64,000 nucleotides of DNA from C-114 sp963745405 (GCA_963745405.1 CAVUWY010000002.1:930001-994000); one strand, 5' to 3'; positions 49,997 to 58,128 are shown, counted from the stretch's first letter. Notes: a model not told the origin generated them from the sequence alone. Translations and numbers: made by a program.

Positions 49997-50200
49997 ATGA
50001 CCACCGGAACCATCAAGAAGGTCGTCGCCGATCGCGGCTTCGGCTTCATCATCGCCGCGGATTCGAAGGAATACTTCTTCCACCGCGGCGGACTCGACTC
50101 CTCACTCGACTTCGATCGCCTCAACGGCGGTGAGCCGGTGCAGTTCGAGATCGAGGAGAGCCCAAAGGGCCCGCGCGCGATCCAGGTGCGAGCCGCCTAG
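49997..50200 (+). CDS. cold-shock domain protein
   Basis: 67 residues. Single cold-shock domain: TGTIKKVVADRGFGFIIAAD (RNP1-like GFGFI) and SKEYFFHRGGL (RNP2-like), ending PKGPRAIQVRAA. Binds single-stranded RNA/DNA. GGGAGG lies five bases before ATG 49997. The preceding 100 bases, from about 49885, are less GC-rich than their surroundings (CTCTTTGCGAC, CGACTCTTTTCGAAC, CGGGAATTTTGGG) and may form a regulatory leader, as csp genes often have. Confidence 0.92.
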   Translation: MTTGTIKKVVADRGFGFIIAADSKEYFFHRGGLDSSLDFDRLNGGEPVQFEIEESPKGPRAIQVRAA

Positions 50201-50206
50201 CTCCTC

Positions 50207-50230
50207 AGGGCCCGCCGCACGGCGGGCCCT
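50207..50230 (+). terminator. terminator after the cold-shock gene
   Basis: Perfect 10-bp stem AGGGCCCGCC (50207-50216) and GGCGGGCCCT (50221-50230), loop GCAC, seven bases after the stop codon. No T run, as often in this window. Confidence 0.6.
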
Positions 50231-50263
50231 CACCCAGGCGATGGTCCGCGGCCTCGATCCGCG

Positions 50264-51517
50264 TTGCATCGCCTCGCTCCGGCTCCCGATCGCGGCCCCG
50301 TAGCCGCGCCTTCTTTCGGGCGAGCCGGTCCCGGGATCGAGAGGAGCTCCATCATCGTTCGAACAGCCTTCGTCGCTACCTATCCACCACGCCGTTGCGG
50401 GATCGCCACCTTCACCCGCGACCTGGCCGTCACCGTCCGCGATCGTGAGATCGTGGTGCTCCATCCGCCGGAACAGGCGTCTTCGGCGTATCCCTTCGAA
50501 GTGCACCACCGGATCCGCAAGGACGAGCCGACCGACTACGCCCGGACGGCCGCCGCCCTCGGCCGGTGTGTCGACGTCGTCTCGATCCAGCACGAGTACG
50601 GGATCTGGGGCGGCGAGGACGGCGATCGGGTCCTCGACTTCGCCCGAGCCCTCGATGTGCCGTCGGTCGCGACCCTCCACACCGTCATGCAGCACCCGAC
50701 TTACGGTCAGCGCGCGGTCCTCACCGAGCTCGTCAGGCGGACCGATGGCGCCGTCGTCATGTCGCAGTCCGCAGCGAATCTCCTGGCCGACGTCTACGGG
50801 ATCGACCGAAGTCGCGTCCACGTGATCCCCCACGGGGTCCCCGACCTTCCACTGGTCGACGCGGAGACCGTCAAGCCGGGCCTTGGCGTCGCCGGCCGGC
50901 AGGTCATCCTGAGCTTCGGCCTGCTCGGCCCGGGCAAGGGCTATGAACTAGCCCTCGCCGCGCTGCCGGATGTCGTCGCCATGCATCCGGACGTGCTCTA
51001 CGTGGTCGTCGGCGCGACGCACCCGGATCTCATCCGGAGCCAGGGCGAGCGCTATCGCGAGGGTCTCGTCGAAACGGTCGCCCGGCTGGGGCTCGAGGAC
51101 CACGTCCGGTTCGTCGATCGGTTCGTCGGTCGGGTCGAACTGACACGGTGGCTCGAGGCGGCCGACGTCTTCGTCACGCCATACCCCAACCTCGACCAGA
51201 TCGTGTCCGGGACGCTGTCCTACGCCATGGGCGCCGGTCGAGCCATCGTCTCGACCCCGTATGCCTATGCACGAGAGCTGCTGGCCGAGGGTCGAGGGGT
51301 CCTCGTGCCGCCGGCTTCACCGGTGGCTCTCGGGGCGGCCCTGAACGAGATCCTCGGCGACGACGACCTGCGCGCCTCGCTCGGCCGGCGGGCCCACGCC
51401 CACAGTCGCGGGATGGTCTGGTCGGCGGTCGGGGCGGACTACGCCGATCTCTTCGAACGGATCGTGGCGCCGTCGCGATCGACGGTCCGGTCGTCATTCG
51501 TGGCAGTCAGTGCCTGA
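50264..51517 (+). CDS. GT4-like glycosyltransferase
   Basis: About 385-417 residues, GT-B fold: TAFVATYPPRRCGIATFTRD, VVSIQHEYGIWGGEDGDR, IPHGVPDLP, ILSFGLLGPGKGYELALAAL, FVDRFVGRVELTRWLEAADV and the C-terminal ATPYPNLDQIVSG-like segment with GTLSYAMGAGRAIVSTPYAY. The family starts a few residues before TAFVATYPP. In frame, only TTG 50264 is a usual start and adds about 30 unrelated residues; ATC 50354 has GAGGAG at ideal spacing. It overlaps the next gene by 8 bases and heads a three-gene mannoside-type cluster. Confidence 0.85.
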   Translation: MHRLAPAPDRGPVAAPSFGRAGPGIERSSIIVRTAFVATYPPRRCGIATFTRDLAVTVRDREIVVLHPPEQASSAYPFEVHHRIRKDEPTDYARTAAALGRCVDVVSIQHEYGIWGGEDGDRVLDFARALDVPSVATLHTVMQHPTYGQRAVLTELVRRTDGAVVMSQSAANLLADVYGIDRSRVHVIPHGVPDLPLVDAETVKPGLGVAGRQVILSFGLLGPGKGYELALAALPDVVAMHPDVLYVVVGATHPDLIRSQGERYREGLVETVARLGLEDHVRFVDRFVGRVELTRWLEAADVFVTPYPNLDQIVSGTLSYAMGAGRAIVSTPYAYARELLAEGRGVLVPPASPVALGAALNEILGDDDLRASLGRRAHAHSRGMVWSAVGADYADLFERIVAPSRSTVRSSFVAVSA

Positions 51518-52604
51518 CCGGGCAGCGCTGTATCCCGTCAGCCGACGGCACCTCGACGTGCTCTCGGATCGGGTCGGGATCCTGCAGCATTCGATCGGGT
51601 CGCGACCCGACCCGGCCCACGGCTATTGCGTCGACGACGTGGCCCGCGCCCTCCAGGTCGACCTGCTTCACGGGCGAGCGCTCGGCTGGGCGGCCGTCGC
51701 GGGCAGTGCGTGGCGAGGCTTCTCGTTCATCGAGGAAGCGTTCGATCCGGCCAGTGGCCGATTCCGGAACTTCCGGGCGATCGACCGGTCTTGGATCGGC
51801 GGCATCGGCTCCGACGACAGCCAGGGACGAGCGCTCCTCGCACTGGGCGAGGTCATCGCGGCAGCGCCGGATCGGTCGCTGGCCGACGCCGCCACGGCGC
51901 TCTTCCTGCGCGCGGTGCCAGCGGCCCGTCACCTCGTCTACCCGCGAGCGGAGGCATCGGTCGTGCTCGGCTGTGCCGCGATGCTCGATGCGGTGCCAGG
52001 CGGAGCACCGGCCGAGATGCTGGAGCTCCTCGCCGGTCGGATCCACCATCGGTTCCAGCTCCGCGCGACCTCGAGCTGGCCGTGGGCGGAGGACACCCTG
52101 ACCTACGAGAACGCCCTCCTGCCGCGCGCCCTCATCGTCGCCGGCCGGAGACTCGGCAACGAGGCGATGATCGGCATGGGCCTGCGTACGCTCGACTGGC
52201 TCATCGAGATCCAGACCTCACCCCAGGGGAACCTCTCGTCGATCGGGAACGGCTGGTGGCCGCGCTACGGTGAGCGGTCGCAGTTCGACCAGCAGCCCAT
52301 CGAGGCGACGGCCCTGCTCCTGGCCGCCGGGTGTGCCCTGACGGAGAGCCGGGACGACCGCTTCGGGGCCGCCATGGAACGCTCGTATGCCTGGTTCCTC
52401 GGCGCCAACGACCGCGGCTTCATGCTTGCCGATCCGGAGCGCGGCGCGTGTCGCGACGGCCTCACCCGACGGGGGGTCAACATGAACGAAGGGGCGGAGT
52501 CCACCCTGATGTGGCTGATGGCTGCCGAGGGCATTAGGGCCGTTCGCGGAAAGGACGCCTCCTCGTCGCGTGAACCCGAGCTGCTCGCGCTGGCGCTCTC
52601 GTGA
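51510..52604 (+). CDS. (alpha/alpha)6-barrel glycosidase-like protein
   Basis: 364 residues, GTG start. Sequence features of the (alpha/alpha)6 proteins found beside GT4 and GH130 genes: RRHLDVLSDRVGILQHSIGS, HGYCVDDVARAL, SWIGGIGSDDSQGRALLALG, ATSSWPWAEDTLTYENALLP, WWPRYGERSQFDQQPIEATA and a C-terminal NMNEGAESTLMWLMA. Likely acts on an oligosaccharide or glycoside; the acidic pairs (EDTLTYEN, NEGAES) are candidate catalytic residues. The activity is unknown. Confidence 0.72.
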   Translation: MPDRAALYPVSRRHLDVLSDRVGILQHSIGSRPDPAHGYCVDDVARALQVDLLHGRALGWAAVAGSAWRGFSFIEEAFDPASGRFRNFRAIDRSWIGGIGSDDSQGRALLALGEVIAAAPDRSLADAATALFLRAVPAARHLVYPRAEASVVLGCAAMLDAVPGGAPAEMLELLAGRIHHRFQLRATSSWPWAEDTLTYENALLPRALIVAGRRLGNEAMIGMGLRTLDWLIEIQTSPQGNLSSIGNGWWPRYGERSQFDQQPIEATALLLAAGCALTESRDDRFGAAMERSYAWFLGANDRGFMLADPERGACRDGLTRRGVNMNEGAESTLMWLMAAEGIRAVRGKDASSSREPELLALALS

Positions 52605-53566
52605 CCCGGCTGGAACCGCTCTTTCGGCGCGACGACGCGAACCCCATCCTGACGTCGGCCGACGTCCCCTACCCGGCGAACTCGGTCTTCAACCCGGGCG
52701 CCGTCCGCGTCGGGGACGAGACCATCCTCCTCGTTCGCGTGGAGGACATGCGCGGGATCTCGCTGCTCCACGTCGCCCGTAGTCGAGACGGAGTATCAGA
52801 CTGGCGATTCGACCCCGAGCCGCTCCTCCAGGCGGATGATCACGACCCGGAGGAGACGTGGGGTTGCGAAGACCCCCGGATCACCTGGCTCCCCGAGCGA
52901 GACGAATGGGCGATCGCGTACACCGCCTACAGCCGTCGAGGGCCGCTCGTCAGCCTGGCGACGACCCGTGACTTCCGGAGTGTCCATCGCCTCGGCCCGG
53001 TCATGCCGCCGGAGGACAAGGACGCCGCGCTATTCCCGGGTCGGATCGACGGTCGCTGGGCGATGATCCACCGACCGTCGCCCTTGCGCGGCGCAGCCCA
53101 CATCTGGCTGTCCTACTCGCCAGACCTGCGCCACTGGGGCGATCACCGCCTCCTGCTCGAGGCCCGCGACGGGGCCTGGTGGGATGCCGGCAAGGTCGGA
53201 CTCGGACCGCCGCCGCTCGAGACACCCGAGGGCTGGCTGGTCATGTATCACGGGGTCCGGACGACCTCCGACGGTCCGATCTATCGGGTCGGCCTGGCCC
53301 TCCTCGACCTCGACGACCCCGGGGCCGTCCTGAATCGGACCGACGAGTGGGTCTTCGGTCCCGAAGCCCCCCACGAGATCACCGGCGATGTCGGGCGGGT
53401 CGTCTTTCCCTGCGGCTGGATCCACGACGCCGAGGCCGATCGACTCCACCTCTACTACGGCGCCGCCGACTCCGTCATCGGGCTCGCGACGGCGACCTAC
53501 AGCAAGGTCCTGTCGCACGTGCTGGCGGCCCGACCGGTCGGACAGAGACGTTCACGCGAGGTGTGA
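52601..53566 (+). CDS. GH130-family glycoside phosphorylase/hydrolase
   Basis: 321 residues, GTG start overlapping the previous stop. Five-bladed propeller of GH130: NPILTSADVPYPANSVFNPG, AVRVGDETILLVRVEDMRG, TWGCEDPRITWLPE (catalytic Asp in EDPR), PVMPPEDKDAALFPGRIDG and KVGLGPPPLETPEGWLVMYH, and the final VVFPCGWIHD. GH130 enzymes phosphorolyse or hydrolyse beta-mannosides. With the GT4 and the (alpha/alpha)6 protein this suggests synthesis and turnover of a mannose-containing glycan. Confidence 0.9.
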   Translation: MTRLEPLFRRDDANPILTSADVPYPANSVFNPGAVRVGDETILLVRVEDMRGISLLHVARSRDGVSDWRFDPEPLLQADDHDPEETWGCEDPRITWLPERDEWAIAYTAYSRRGPLVSLATTRDFRSVHRLGPVMPPEDKDAALFPGRIDGRWAMIHRPSPLRGAAHIWLSYSPDLRHWGDHRLLLEARDGAWWDAGKVGLGPPPLETPEGWLVMYHGVRTTSDGPIYRVGLALLDLDDPGAVLNRTDEWVFGPEAPHEITGDVGRVVFPCGWIHDAEADRLHLYYGAADSVIGLATATYSKVLSHVLAARPVGQRRSREV

Positions 53567-53603
53567 CTGCATTGCCGGGCGGCGGGCGGCACCGCATCTG
53601 CTC

Positions 53604-54092
53604 ATGAGCTCGCGACTCCCGGCACTCGGCTCCCGCGGTGAAGGCTGGGTCGCCGCCCAGTTGGTCCTGTTCGCGATCATCGCTCTCGCGGGCCTGGCTA
53701 ACCTGGCAGGGAACAGCTCGATCGTCACCGGGGGACCGGTCATCTCGGCTGTCGGGATCGTGGCGATCGTGGTCGGAGGCGGCGTGGCGGCGCGAGGCAT
53801 CTTGGACCTCCGATCCGCGATGAGCCCGTTCCCTCGGCCGATCGCTGGAGCCCCGCTGGTCGAATCCGGCGCCTACCGACTGATCCGTCATCCCATCTAC
53901 AGCGGCCTTGTCCTCGGCGCGATCGGTTGGGGGCTCGTCACGACCTCGATCCTGGCGATCGCGACGGCTGGTCTGTTGTTTCTGCTGTTCGATGCGAAGT
54001 CCCGCCTCGAGGAGACCTGGCTGTCGGCCGTCCATCCTGACTACCGCGCCTACCAGGCACGAACGAAGCGCCTCATCCCCTGGATCTACTAG
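53604..54092 (+). CDS. isoprenylcysteine carboxyl methyltransferase-family membrane protein
   Basis: 162 residues with four to five helices (VLFAIIALAGLANLAG, VISAVGIVAIVVGGGVAARG, IYSGLVLGAIGWGLVTTSIL). The C-terminal RHPIYSGLVLG and RLEETWLSAVHPDYRAYQAR followed by PWIY form the SAM-binding signature of the ICMT/PEMT-like family. The substrate in bacteria is generally unknown. It starts 37 bases after the GH130 stop. Confidence 0.86.
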   Translation: MSSRLPALGSRGEGWVAAQLVLFAIIALAGLANLAGNSSIVTGGPVISAVGIVAIVVGGGVAARGILDLRSAMSPFPRPIAGAPLVESGAYRLIRHPIYSGLVLGAIGWGLVTTSILAIATAGLLFLLFDAKSRLEETWLSAVHPDYRAYQARTKRLIPWIY

Positions 54093-54169
54093 AGGATGGA
54101 TCGCCGGTCGCCCTGCCGGGGCCGACGCAGGTCCGAGGGAAGGACTCGGGCCCGCGGCGGCTCATCTGG

Positions 54170-55327
54170 TCAGACCCGGCCCTTGGGAACCGTGTGCCAG
54201 TACGTCTTGTTGAAGACGATCTTGCCGAGATGCCACAGCTGATTGGGCTTAGGCGGCCGGGGCGGATGCTTATAGTCGAACTGGAGAAGCGTGCCCTTGC
54301 CGTCGCCGATCTCGAAGAAGCACATGACCTTGCCGAGGTAGTCGCCGTGCCTGTGATCGACCGCGCGATCCTCGATCGCCGCGACGATCCGTTCGGTGAC
54401 GACGGGCGCCTCGAAATGGGCCGTCGAGCCTGCCTTCGAAAGCGGAAGGTCAGTCGCATCGCCCAGCGCGAACACATTCGGCCGGCCGCCGACCTGCAAG
54501 GTCGCGCGATCGGTCGGCAGCCAGCCGCCCGGCGCCGGCGCCAGGCCTGAATCGATCAGGAACTGTTGGCCCTTGTGCGGCGGCACGAGGATGAGCAGGT
54601 CGTAGGGCAGCTCCTCACCCTCGAGGCTCTGGACGACCTTGCGGTCCGGATCGATCGCCTCGACGTTGAAGAAGGTGTGTACCTCGATGCCCTTCGCCTC
54701 GAGGATCGGCGTCGCCATCTCGGACACGCTCTCGATCGTGAACGCGCGCCCGATCGGCGAGCAGAAGTGGACCTCGCTCCGATCGCGCAAGCCCCGCTGG
54801 CGCAGCTCGCTCTCGATGAGGAACGACACCTCGAGCGGTGCCGGCGGACATTTGTAGGGCATCCCGGCGATCGCGACGACGATCCGCCCACCGGTGAAGG
54901 CGTCGAGGGCGTGGCGGAGCTCGAGCGCCGCTTCGGCGCTGTAGAAGTGCTGGGCCTCGGTGTCGAAGTGCTCGATCGCCTCAGGCACGATCCGGGAGCC
55001 CGTCGCGAGTACGAGCTGGTCGTATCCGAGACGCTGGCCGTCGGCCAGGTGGACGGTCCGGGTCGGCTCGTCGACTCTCTCGACTTCGCCGATGACCAGG
55101 GAGACTCGTGGATCGAGCAGGCCGCGCTCCGGACGCTGCAGCTTCTCCGCGCGCTCACCGCCCATCGCGATGTACATGAAGCCCGGCTGATAGGTGTGCT
55201 GGCCGGTCGTGTCGACGACGGTGATCGTGACCTCGCCGGCCTTCAGCTGATGGCGGAGCTTCTTCACGAGGAGATTGGCGGTGAGGGTGCCCCCCACACC
55301 CCCACCGAGGATGAGGATCTTCTGCAT
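54170..55327 (-). CDS. sulfide:quinone oxidoreductase-like flavoprotein
   Basis: 385 residues. FAD-binding start MQKILILGGGVGGTLTANLL, the second dinucleotide region with GYDQLVLATGSRIVPE and VGGRPNVFALGDATDLPLSK. Cysteines lie in GMPYKCPPAPLEVSFL and VMCFFEIGDGKG near positions used by SQRs, and HFEAPVV precedes the C-terminal membrane-association region (KIVFNKTYW). Proposed reaction: oxidation of sulfide to sulfane sulfur with electrons to quinone. It is the last gene of a minus-strand unit with TusA and DsrE proteins and an ArsR regulator. A general NDH-2-like dehydrogenase cannot be excluded. Confidence 0.83.
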   Translation of the reverse strand: MQKILILGGGVGGTLTANLLVKKLRHQLKAGEVTITVVDTTGQHTYQPGFMYIAMGGERAEKLQRPERGLLDPRVSLVIGEVERVDEPTRTVHLADGQRLGYDQLVLATGSRIVPEAIEHFDTEAQHFYSAEAALELRHALDAFTGGRIVVAIAGMPYKCPPAPLEVSFLIESELRQRGLRDRSEVHFCSPIGRAFTIESVSEMATPILEAKGIEVHTFFNVEAIDPDRKVVQSLEGEELPYDLLILVPPHKGQQFLIDSGLAPAPGGWLPTDRATLQVGGRPNVFALGDATDLPLSKAGSTAHFEAPVVTERIVAAIEDRAVDHRHGDYLGKVMCFFEIGDGKGTLLQFDYKHPPRPPKPNQLWHLGKIVFNKTYWHTVPKGRV

Positions 55328-55334
55328 GGCCGGC

Positions 55335-55583
55335 CTACCGCGCCTTCTCGACGACGATCTCGTCATAGCCGTCCCGGGCCTCAAGGGCGACCAGCCGATG
55401 GCCGGCCTTCTCGACCCACTTGGGGATATCGGTCTTCGAACCCCTGTCACTCGAGTAGACGGCGATGACGTCGCCGACCTGGCTCTCGCGGATGGCCCGG
55501 ATGAGCTCCATCAACGGCCCCGGGCAGAAGCTGCCACGGGCGTCGACGGTGCGGGTGATGGTGGCGACAGCGGTGTCGGTCAT
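55335..55583 (-). CDS. TusA-family sulfur-carrier protein 1
   Basis: 82 residues. The TusA motif RGSFCPGPLMELIRAIRE has the sulfur-accepting Cys; the rest (VGDVIAVYSSDRGSKTDIPK, WVEKAGHRLV) matches the small IF3-like fold. Carries persulfide sulfur between enzymes. AAGGA lies nine bases before the ATG. Between the SQR-like gene and a DsrE-type gene, 7 and 14 bases away. Confidence 0.88.
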   Translation of the reverse strand: MTDTAVATITRTVDARGSFCPGPLMELIRAIRESQVGDVIAVYSSDRGSKTDIPKWVEKAGHRLVALEARDGYDEIVVEKAR

Positions 55584-55597
55584 GACGAGGGTCCTTC

Positions 55598-56203
55598 CTA
55601 GATGAACAATGGGGTGGAGTTCTCGCTCAGCAGGCCGATGACGGTGGCCGCGCCGGCAGGCTCGCCCATGCCCTCGATCATGTCCTCGGGCTTGAGCCCG
55701 AACATGTCCATGGTCATCTGGCACGGGATGAACTCGACTCCCATGGCCTGGGCGGCCTCGAGGAGCTCCTTGGGGCTGGCGACGCCGTACTGCTTCGCGA
55801 GGCGTCCCATCATCCACGGACCCATCCCGAGGAAGTTCATCTTCGAGAGCTTCCGGTGGCTGATGCCCGGGCGCTGCATCGCCGACAGCATCTTCTGCAT
55901 CCAGTTCTCGCCGGTGATCCGCTTCGAGTCCTTGACGAAGACCTGGAGACCCCAGAACGTGACGAAGACGCGAGTCTTGACGCCCATCGCCGCGCTGGTC
56001 GAGGCGAGGATCATCGTCGCCCAGACCTTCTCGAGGTCGCCGCTGTAATCGATGATCAGGAAGTCCCTGGTCGCGATGCGGCCGTCCTCGGACGGCGCAG
56101 CGAGTGGGGCCGGCGTGTCGCTCGAGGACGTGGCCTCCGTGCCGGCGACGGCAGCGATCGCCGCGGCGAGCGGGTCGAACGGTGAGAGTGTCTCGGTCGT
56201 CAT
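55598..56203 (-). CDS. DsrE/DsrF-like sulfur-relay protein
   Basis: 201 residues. After an Ala/Thr/Pro-rich head of 45 residues the DsrE_2-type domain begins RDFLIIDYSGDLEKVWATMI, with FVTFWGLQVFVKDSKRITGE, MLSAMQRPGISHRKLSKMNF and the Cys-containing MGVEFIPCQMTMDMFGLKPE followed by GAATVIGLLSENST. The Cys in IPCQM is the conserved sulfur-binding residue of this group. Probably membrane-peripheral, exchanging sulfur with the adjacent TusA proteins. Confidence 0.85.
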   Translation of the reverse strand: MTTETLSPFDPLAAAIAAVAGTEATSSSDTPAPLAAPSEDGRIATRDFLIIDYSGDLEKVWATMILASTSAAMGVKTRVFVTFWGLQVFVKDSKRITGENWMQKMLSAMQRPGISHRKLSKMNFLGMGPWMMGRLAKQYGVASPKELLEAAQAMGVEFIPCQMTMDMFGLKPEDMIEGMGEPAGAATVIGLLSENSTPLFI

Positions 56204-56211
56204 GGCGGACC

Positions 56212-56448
56212 TCACTTTCGACGGATGACGAAGCGATAGACCGTGCCATCCGATGTCTGCTCGACGAGCTCGTTGCCGGTGGCGCGGCACCAGGCCGCGA
56301 CGTCCTTGATCGACCCGGCGTCGGTGGCGAACAGTTCGACGACAGTCCCGGATGCGAGTGGCTTGACCGCCTGGGCGGTCTTCACGATGGGCATCGGGCA
56401 GGACAGCCCTCGGGCGTCGATCGTTTGGGTGATCTCGAGGATGGGCAT
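56212..56448 (-). CDS. TusA-family sulfur-carrier protein 2
   Basis: 78 residues. TQTIDARGLSCPMPIVKTAQ carries the conserved Cys-Pro-x-Pro of TusA; ATDAGSIKDVAAWCRATGNE follows as in family members. It differs from the first TusA in this operon (CPMP versus CPGP), so the two probably serve different partners. 9 and 27 bases separate it from the flanking DsrE-type genes. Confidence 0.9.
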   Translation of the reverse strand: MPILEITQTIDARGLSCPMPIVKTAQAVKPLASGTVVELFATDAGSIKDVAAWCRATGNELVEQTSDGTVYRFVIRRK

Positions 56449-56474
56449 AGCGGTTCTCCTCTCGACTTCGTGGA

Positions 56475-56888
56475 TCAGATGAAGACGACCTGGCCGGCGC
56501 CGGCGTTGAGGTAGAAGGCGGTCACGCCTTCGACCCCGTCGACGAGCGGGTCGAGGTCGACCGGATCAAGGTGGAGCAGGTCCATCGACAGGCTGCAGGC
56601 CTGGATGTCCACCCCGCCGAGGTCTTTGGCCTGGCGTATGGTCTCGGCCCACGTCGCCTGGCCCGCCTCGGCGAGCGCATCCACGGCGGATCGGCCAGCC
56701 ACGCCGGCCTCGGGGGCGAGACCGTGATCCGCGCGGATCCTGTTGGCGCGGAACGCATCGAGCGCCCAGTACTGAAGGAAGATGTTGACCGGCTTGCCGA
56801 GGGCCGCGGCGCCGGCGGTCAGGACCGCGGCAGCCTGGAGCTTGTCATCGGTGCCGGAGAAGAGGATCAGGTTCAGGGGCTCGTCCAT
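56475..56888 (-). CDS. DsrE-family protein
   Basis: 137 residues from ATG 56888 (GAGGTG six bases upstream; a GTG at 56897 would add three residues). Flavodoxin-like DsrE fold: LNLILFSGTDDKLQAAAVLT, PVNIFLQYWALDAFRANR, and DLGGVDIQACSLSMDLLHLD with the conserved Cys in QACSLSM, ending VTAFYLNAGAGQVVFI. First structural gene after the ArsR regulator. Likely part of a sulfur-relay complex. Confidence 0.85.
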   Translation of the reverse strand: MDEPLNLILFSGTDDKLQAAAVLTAGAAALGKPVNIFLQYWALDAFRANRIRADHGLAPEAGVAGRSAVDALAEAGQATWAETIRQAKDLGGVDIQACSLSMDLLHLDPVDLDPLVDGVEGVTAFYLNAGAGQVVFI

Positions 56889-56906
56889 CGTGATCACCTC
56901 GTGGCG

Positions 56907-57272
56907 TCATGCGCTTGTGGTGGCGGGTCGAGGGGCCAGTGCCGATCCGGTCGTGGCGACCGTCGAGGCCGACAGGTCAGCGAGGCGACGCAGCCGGCGT
57001 TCGAGGACGCCGCGCATGATCCCGCAGGCGGTCATGACGTCAGGGTCGGCGAGCCGATAACGGACTTCACGCCCATCTCGCTCCGCCTCGACGATGCCTG
57101 CGGCGCGGAGCATCGCCAGGTGCTGGGAGACGTTCGGCTGAGTAGCCCCTATCGTTTCGGCCAGACGGCCGACCTCCAAGGGACCCCGCACGAGCACATG
57201 CAGGATCTCGAGGCGTCGCGGACTGGCGAGTGTCTTGAGGACCTCCGCCTGGAGGATCGTGATCTCATCCAT
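56907..57272 (-). CDS. ArsR-family regulator of the sulfur operon
   Basis: 121 residues from ATG 57272. Winged helix: EITILQAEVLKTLASPRRLE, ILHVLVRGPLEVGRLAETIG, ATQPNVSQHLAMLRAAGIVE. A single Cys (VMTACGIMRG) lies in the C-terminal helix, so a two-Cys sulfide-sensing switch as in BigR/SqrR is not evident. As first gene of the unit it probably autoregulates; GATAGT six bases before the ATG may be its -10. Confidence 0.87.
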   Translation of the reverse strand: MDEITILQAEVLKTLASPRRLEILHVLVRGPLEVGRLAETIGATQPNVSQHLAMLRAAGIVEAERDGREVRYRLADPDVMTACGIMRGVLERRLRRLADLSASTVATTGSALAPRPATTSA

Positions 57273-57403
57273 GCCCTGACTATCGACATATGCGCAGGCG
57301 CCGATGAGTGCCGACTGGTCCGCCTGTGGGGGCCGCAGGTCACGAGCTTCGGGCAGGTTGGGAGGAGCTCGACTCCGGGGAGTCGCCTTCGTCGAGCAGG
57401 ACC

Positions 57404-57409
57404 TATACT
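57404..57409 (+). promoter_or_regulatory. -10 TATACT for tRNA-Thr
   Basis: TATACT ends ten bases before the first tRNA base, a normal distance for a tRNA promoter. It equals the hexamer before the second two-component operon. No clear -35. Confidence 0.55.
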
Positions 57410-57418
57410 CCCCTCCGC

Positions 57419-57493
57419 GCCGACATAGCTCAGCGGTAGAGCAGCTGTTTCGTAAACAGCAGGTCCTCGGTTCAAATCCGAGTGTCGGCTCCA
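57419..57493 (+). tRNA. tRNA-Thr (anticodon CGT), CCA encoded
   Basis: Acceptor stem GCCGACA pairs with TGTCGGC; D arm GCTC-AGCGGTA-GAGC; anticodon arm GCTGT-TTCGTAA-ACAGC giving anticodon CGT (reads ACG, Thr); five-base variable region AGGTC; T arm CTCGG-TTCAAAT-CCGAG; discriminator T then CCA at 57491-57493. All stems pair fully. Discriminator T is as seen for Thr in some bacteria. Confidence 0.95.
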
Positions 57494-57556
57494 GCACTCC
57501 AGTTCCCCACCGGGCATCAGCGTGCGCCCAGGATGCGCGGGCCCGAGGTAAGGGAA

Positions 57557-57904
57557 CTAGAGGCCGAGGTGCAGACGCAGGCGCTCGTCTATCTCGACCA
57601 TGAAGGCAGCTGGGACGACGCCAAGACGTGAGCCGAGCCGCTCGACGGAGATCGACCGGACCTGCTCGGCTTGAGCCTTGGAATCGCGATCGAGCCCCGT
57701 GGAGGCCGCCGGCAGCAGCACCTGGAACGGGTAGACCCGGTCGACATTCGACGTCACGGGAACGACGGTGACGACACCGCGACCCAGTCGAGCAGCAGTC
57801 GCATTGGCCGCGTCGTTGCTGACGATCACGGCCGGCCTCCGCTTGTTGGCCTCAGAGGCGCGGGCTTGATCCAGATCGACGGAGTAGATGTCGCCGCGTC
57901 GCAT
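57557..57904 (-). CDS. mazF: MazF/PemK-family toxin
   Basis: 115 residues from ATG 57904. Endoribonuclease toxin fold: MRRGDIYSVDLDQARASEAN, KRRPAVIVSNDAAN, VTVVPVTSNVDRVYPFQVLL, SKAQAEQVRSISVERLG. The Arg in KRRPAVIVS and the Ser/Thr of PVTSN are the usual active-site area. It overlaps the antitoxin stop by ATGA. No other gene is in the unit. Confidence 0.92.
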   Translation of the reverse strand: MRRGDIYSVDLDQARASEANKRRPAVIVSNDAANATAARLGRGVVTVVPVTSNVDRVYPFQVLLPAASTGLDRDSKAQAEQVRSISVERLGSRLGVVPAAFMVEIDERLRLHLGL

Positions 57905-58122
57905 CAACCGAGGCCGTCCGCGGTCGACGAATCCCACGGCGTCGAGTCGTCAGTCGCCTCCCATTCCTCCCACGCCGCCTCGTAGGTGGCGCCGAGTTCT
58001 GCCGTCCGGAGCAACCGGACCGCCCGGTGGAGCGCAGCCGATCGCGAATCGAGGCCCTGTTCGGTCGCGTACTCATCGAGGAACCGGACGTCCTCTCCGG
58101 GGAGGCTGACACTGACCTTCAT
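57904..58122 (-). CDS. ribbon-helix-helix antitoxin of the MazF pair
   Basis: 72 residues. The N-terminal MKVSVSLPGEDVRFLDEYAT then EQGLDSRSAALHRAVRLLR is a ribbon-helix-helix DNA-binding domain; the acidic tail (YEAAWEEWEATDDSTPWDSS) should bind MazF. Its mRNA seems leaderless: -10 TAGTAT is six bases before the ATG. The palindrome in its promoter is the likely autoregulation site. Confidence 0.9.
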   Translation of the reverse strand: MKVSVSLPGEDVRFLDEYATEQGLDSRSAALHRAVRLLRTAELGATYEAAWEEWEATDDSTPWDSSTADGLG

Positions 58123-58128
58123 ACCCGA

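Noticed and set aside
57281..57300. CATATG-containing sequence before the ArsR gene as an operator
   Set aside because: Only a six-base palindrome; too short to support, although the position would suit autoregulation.
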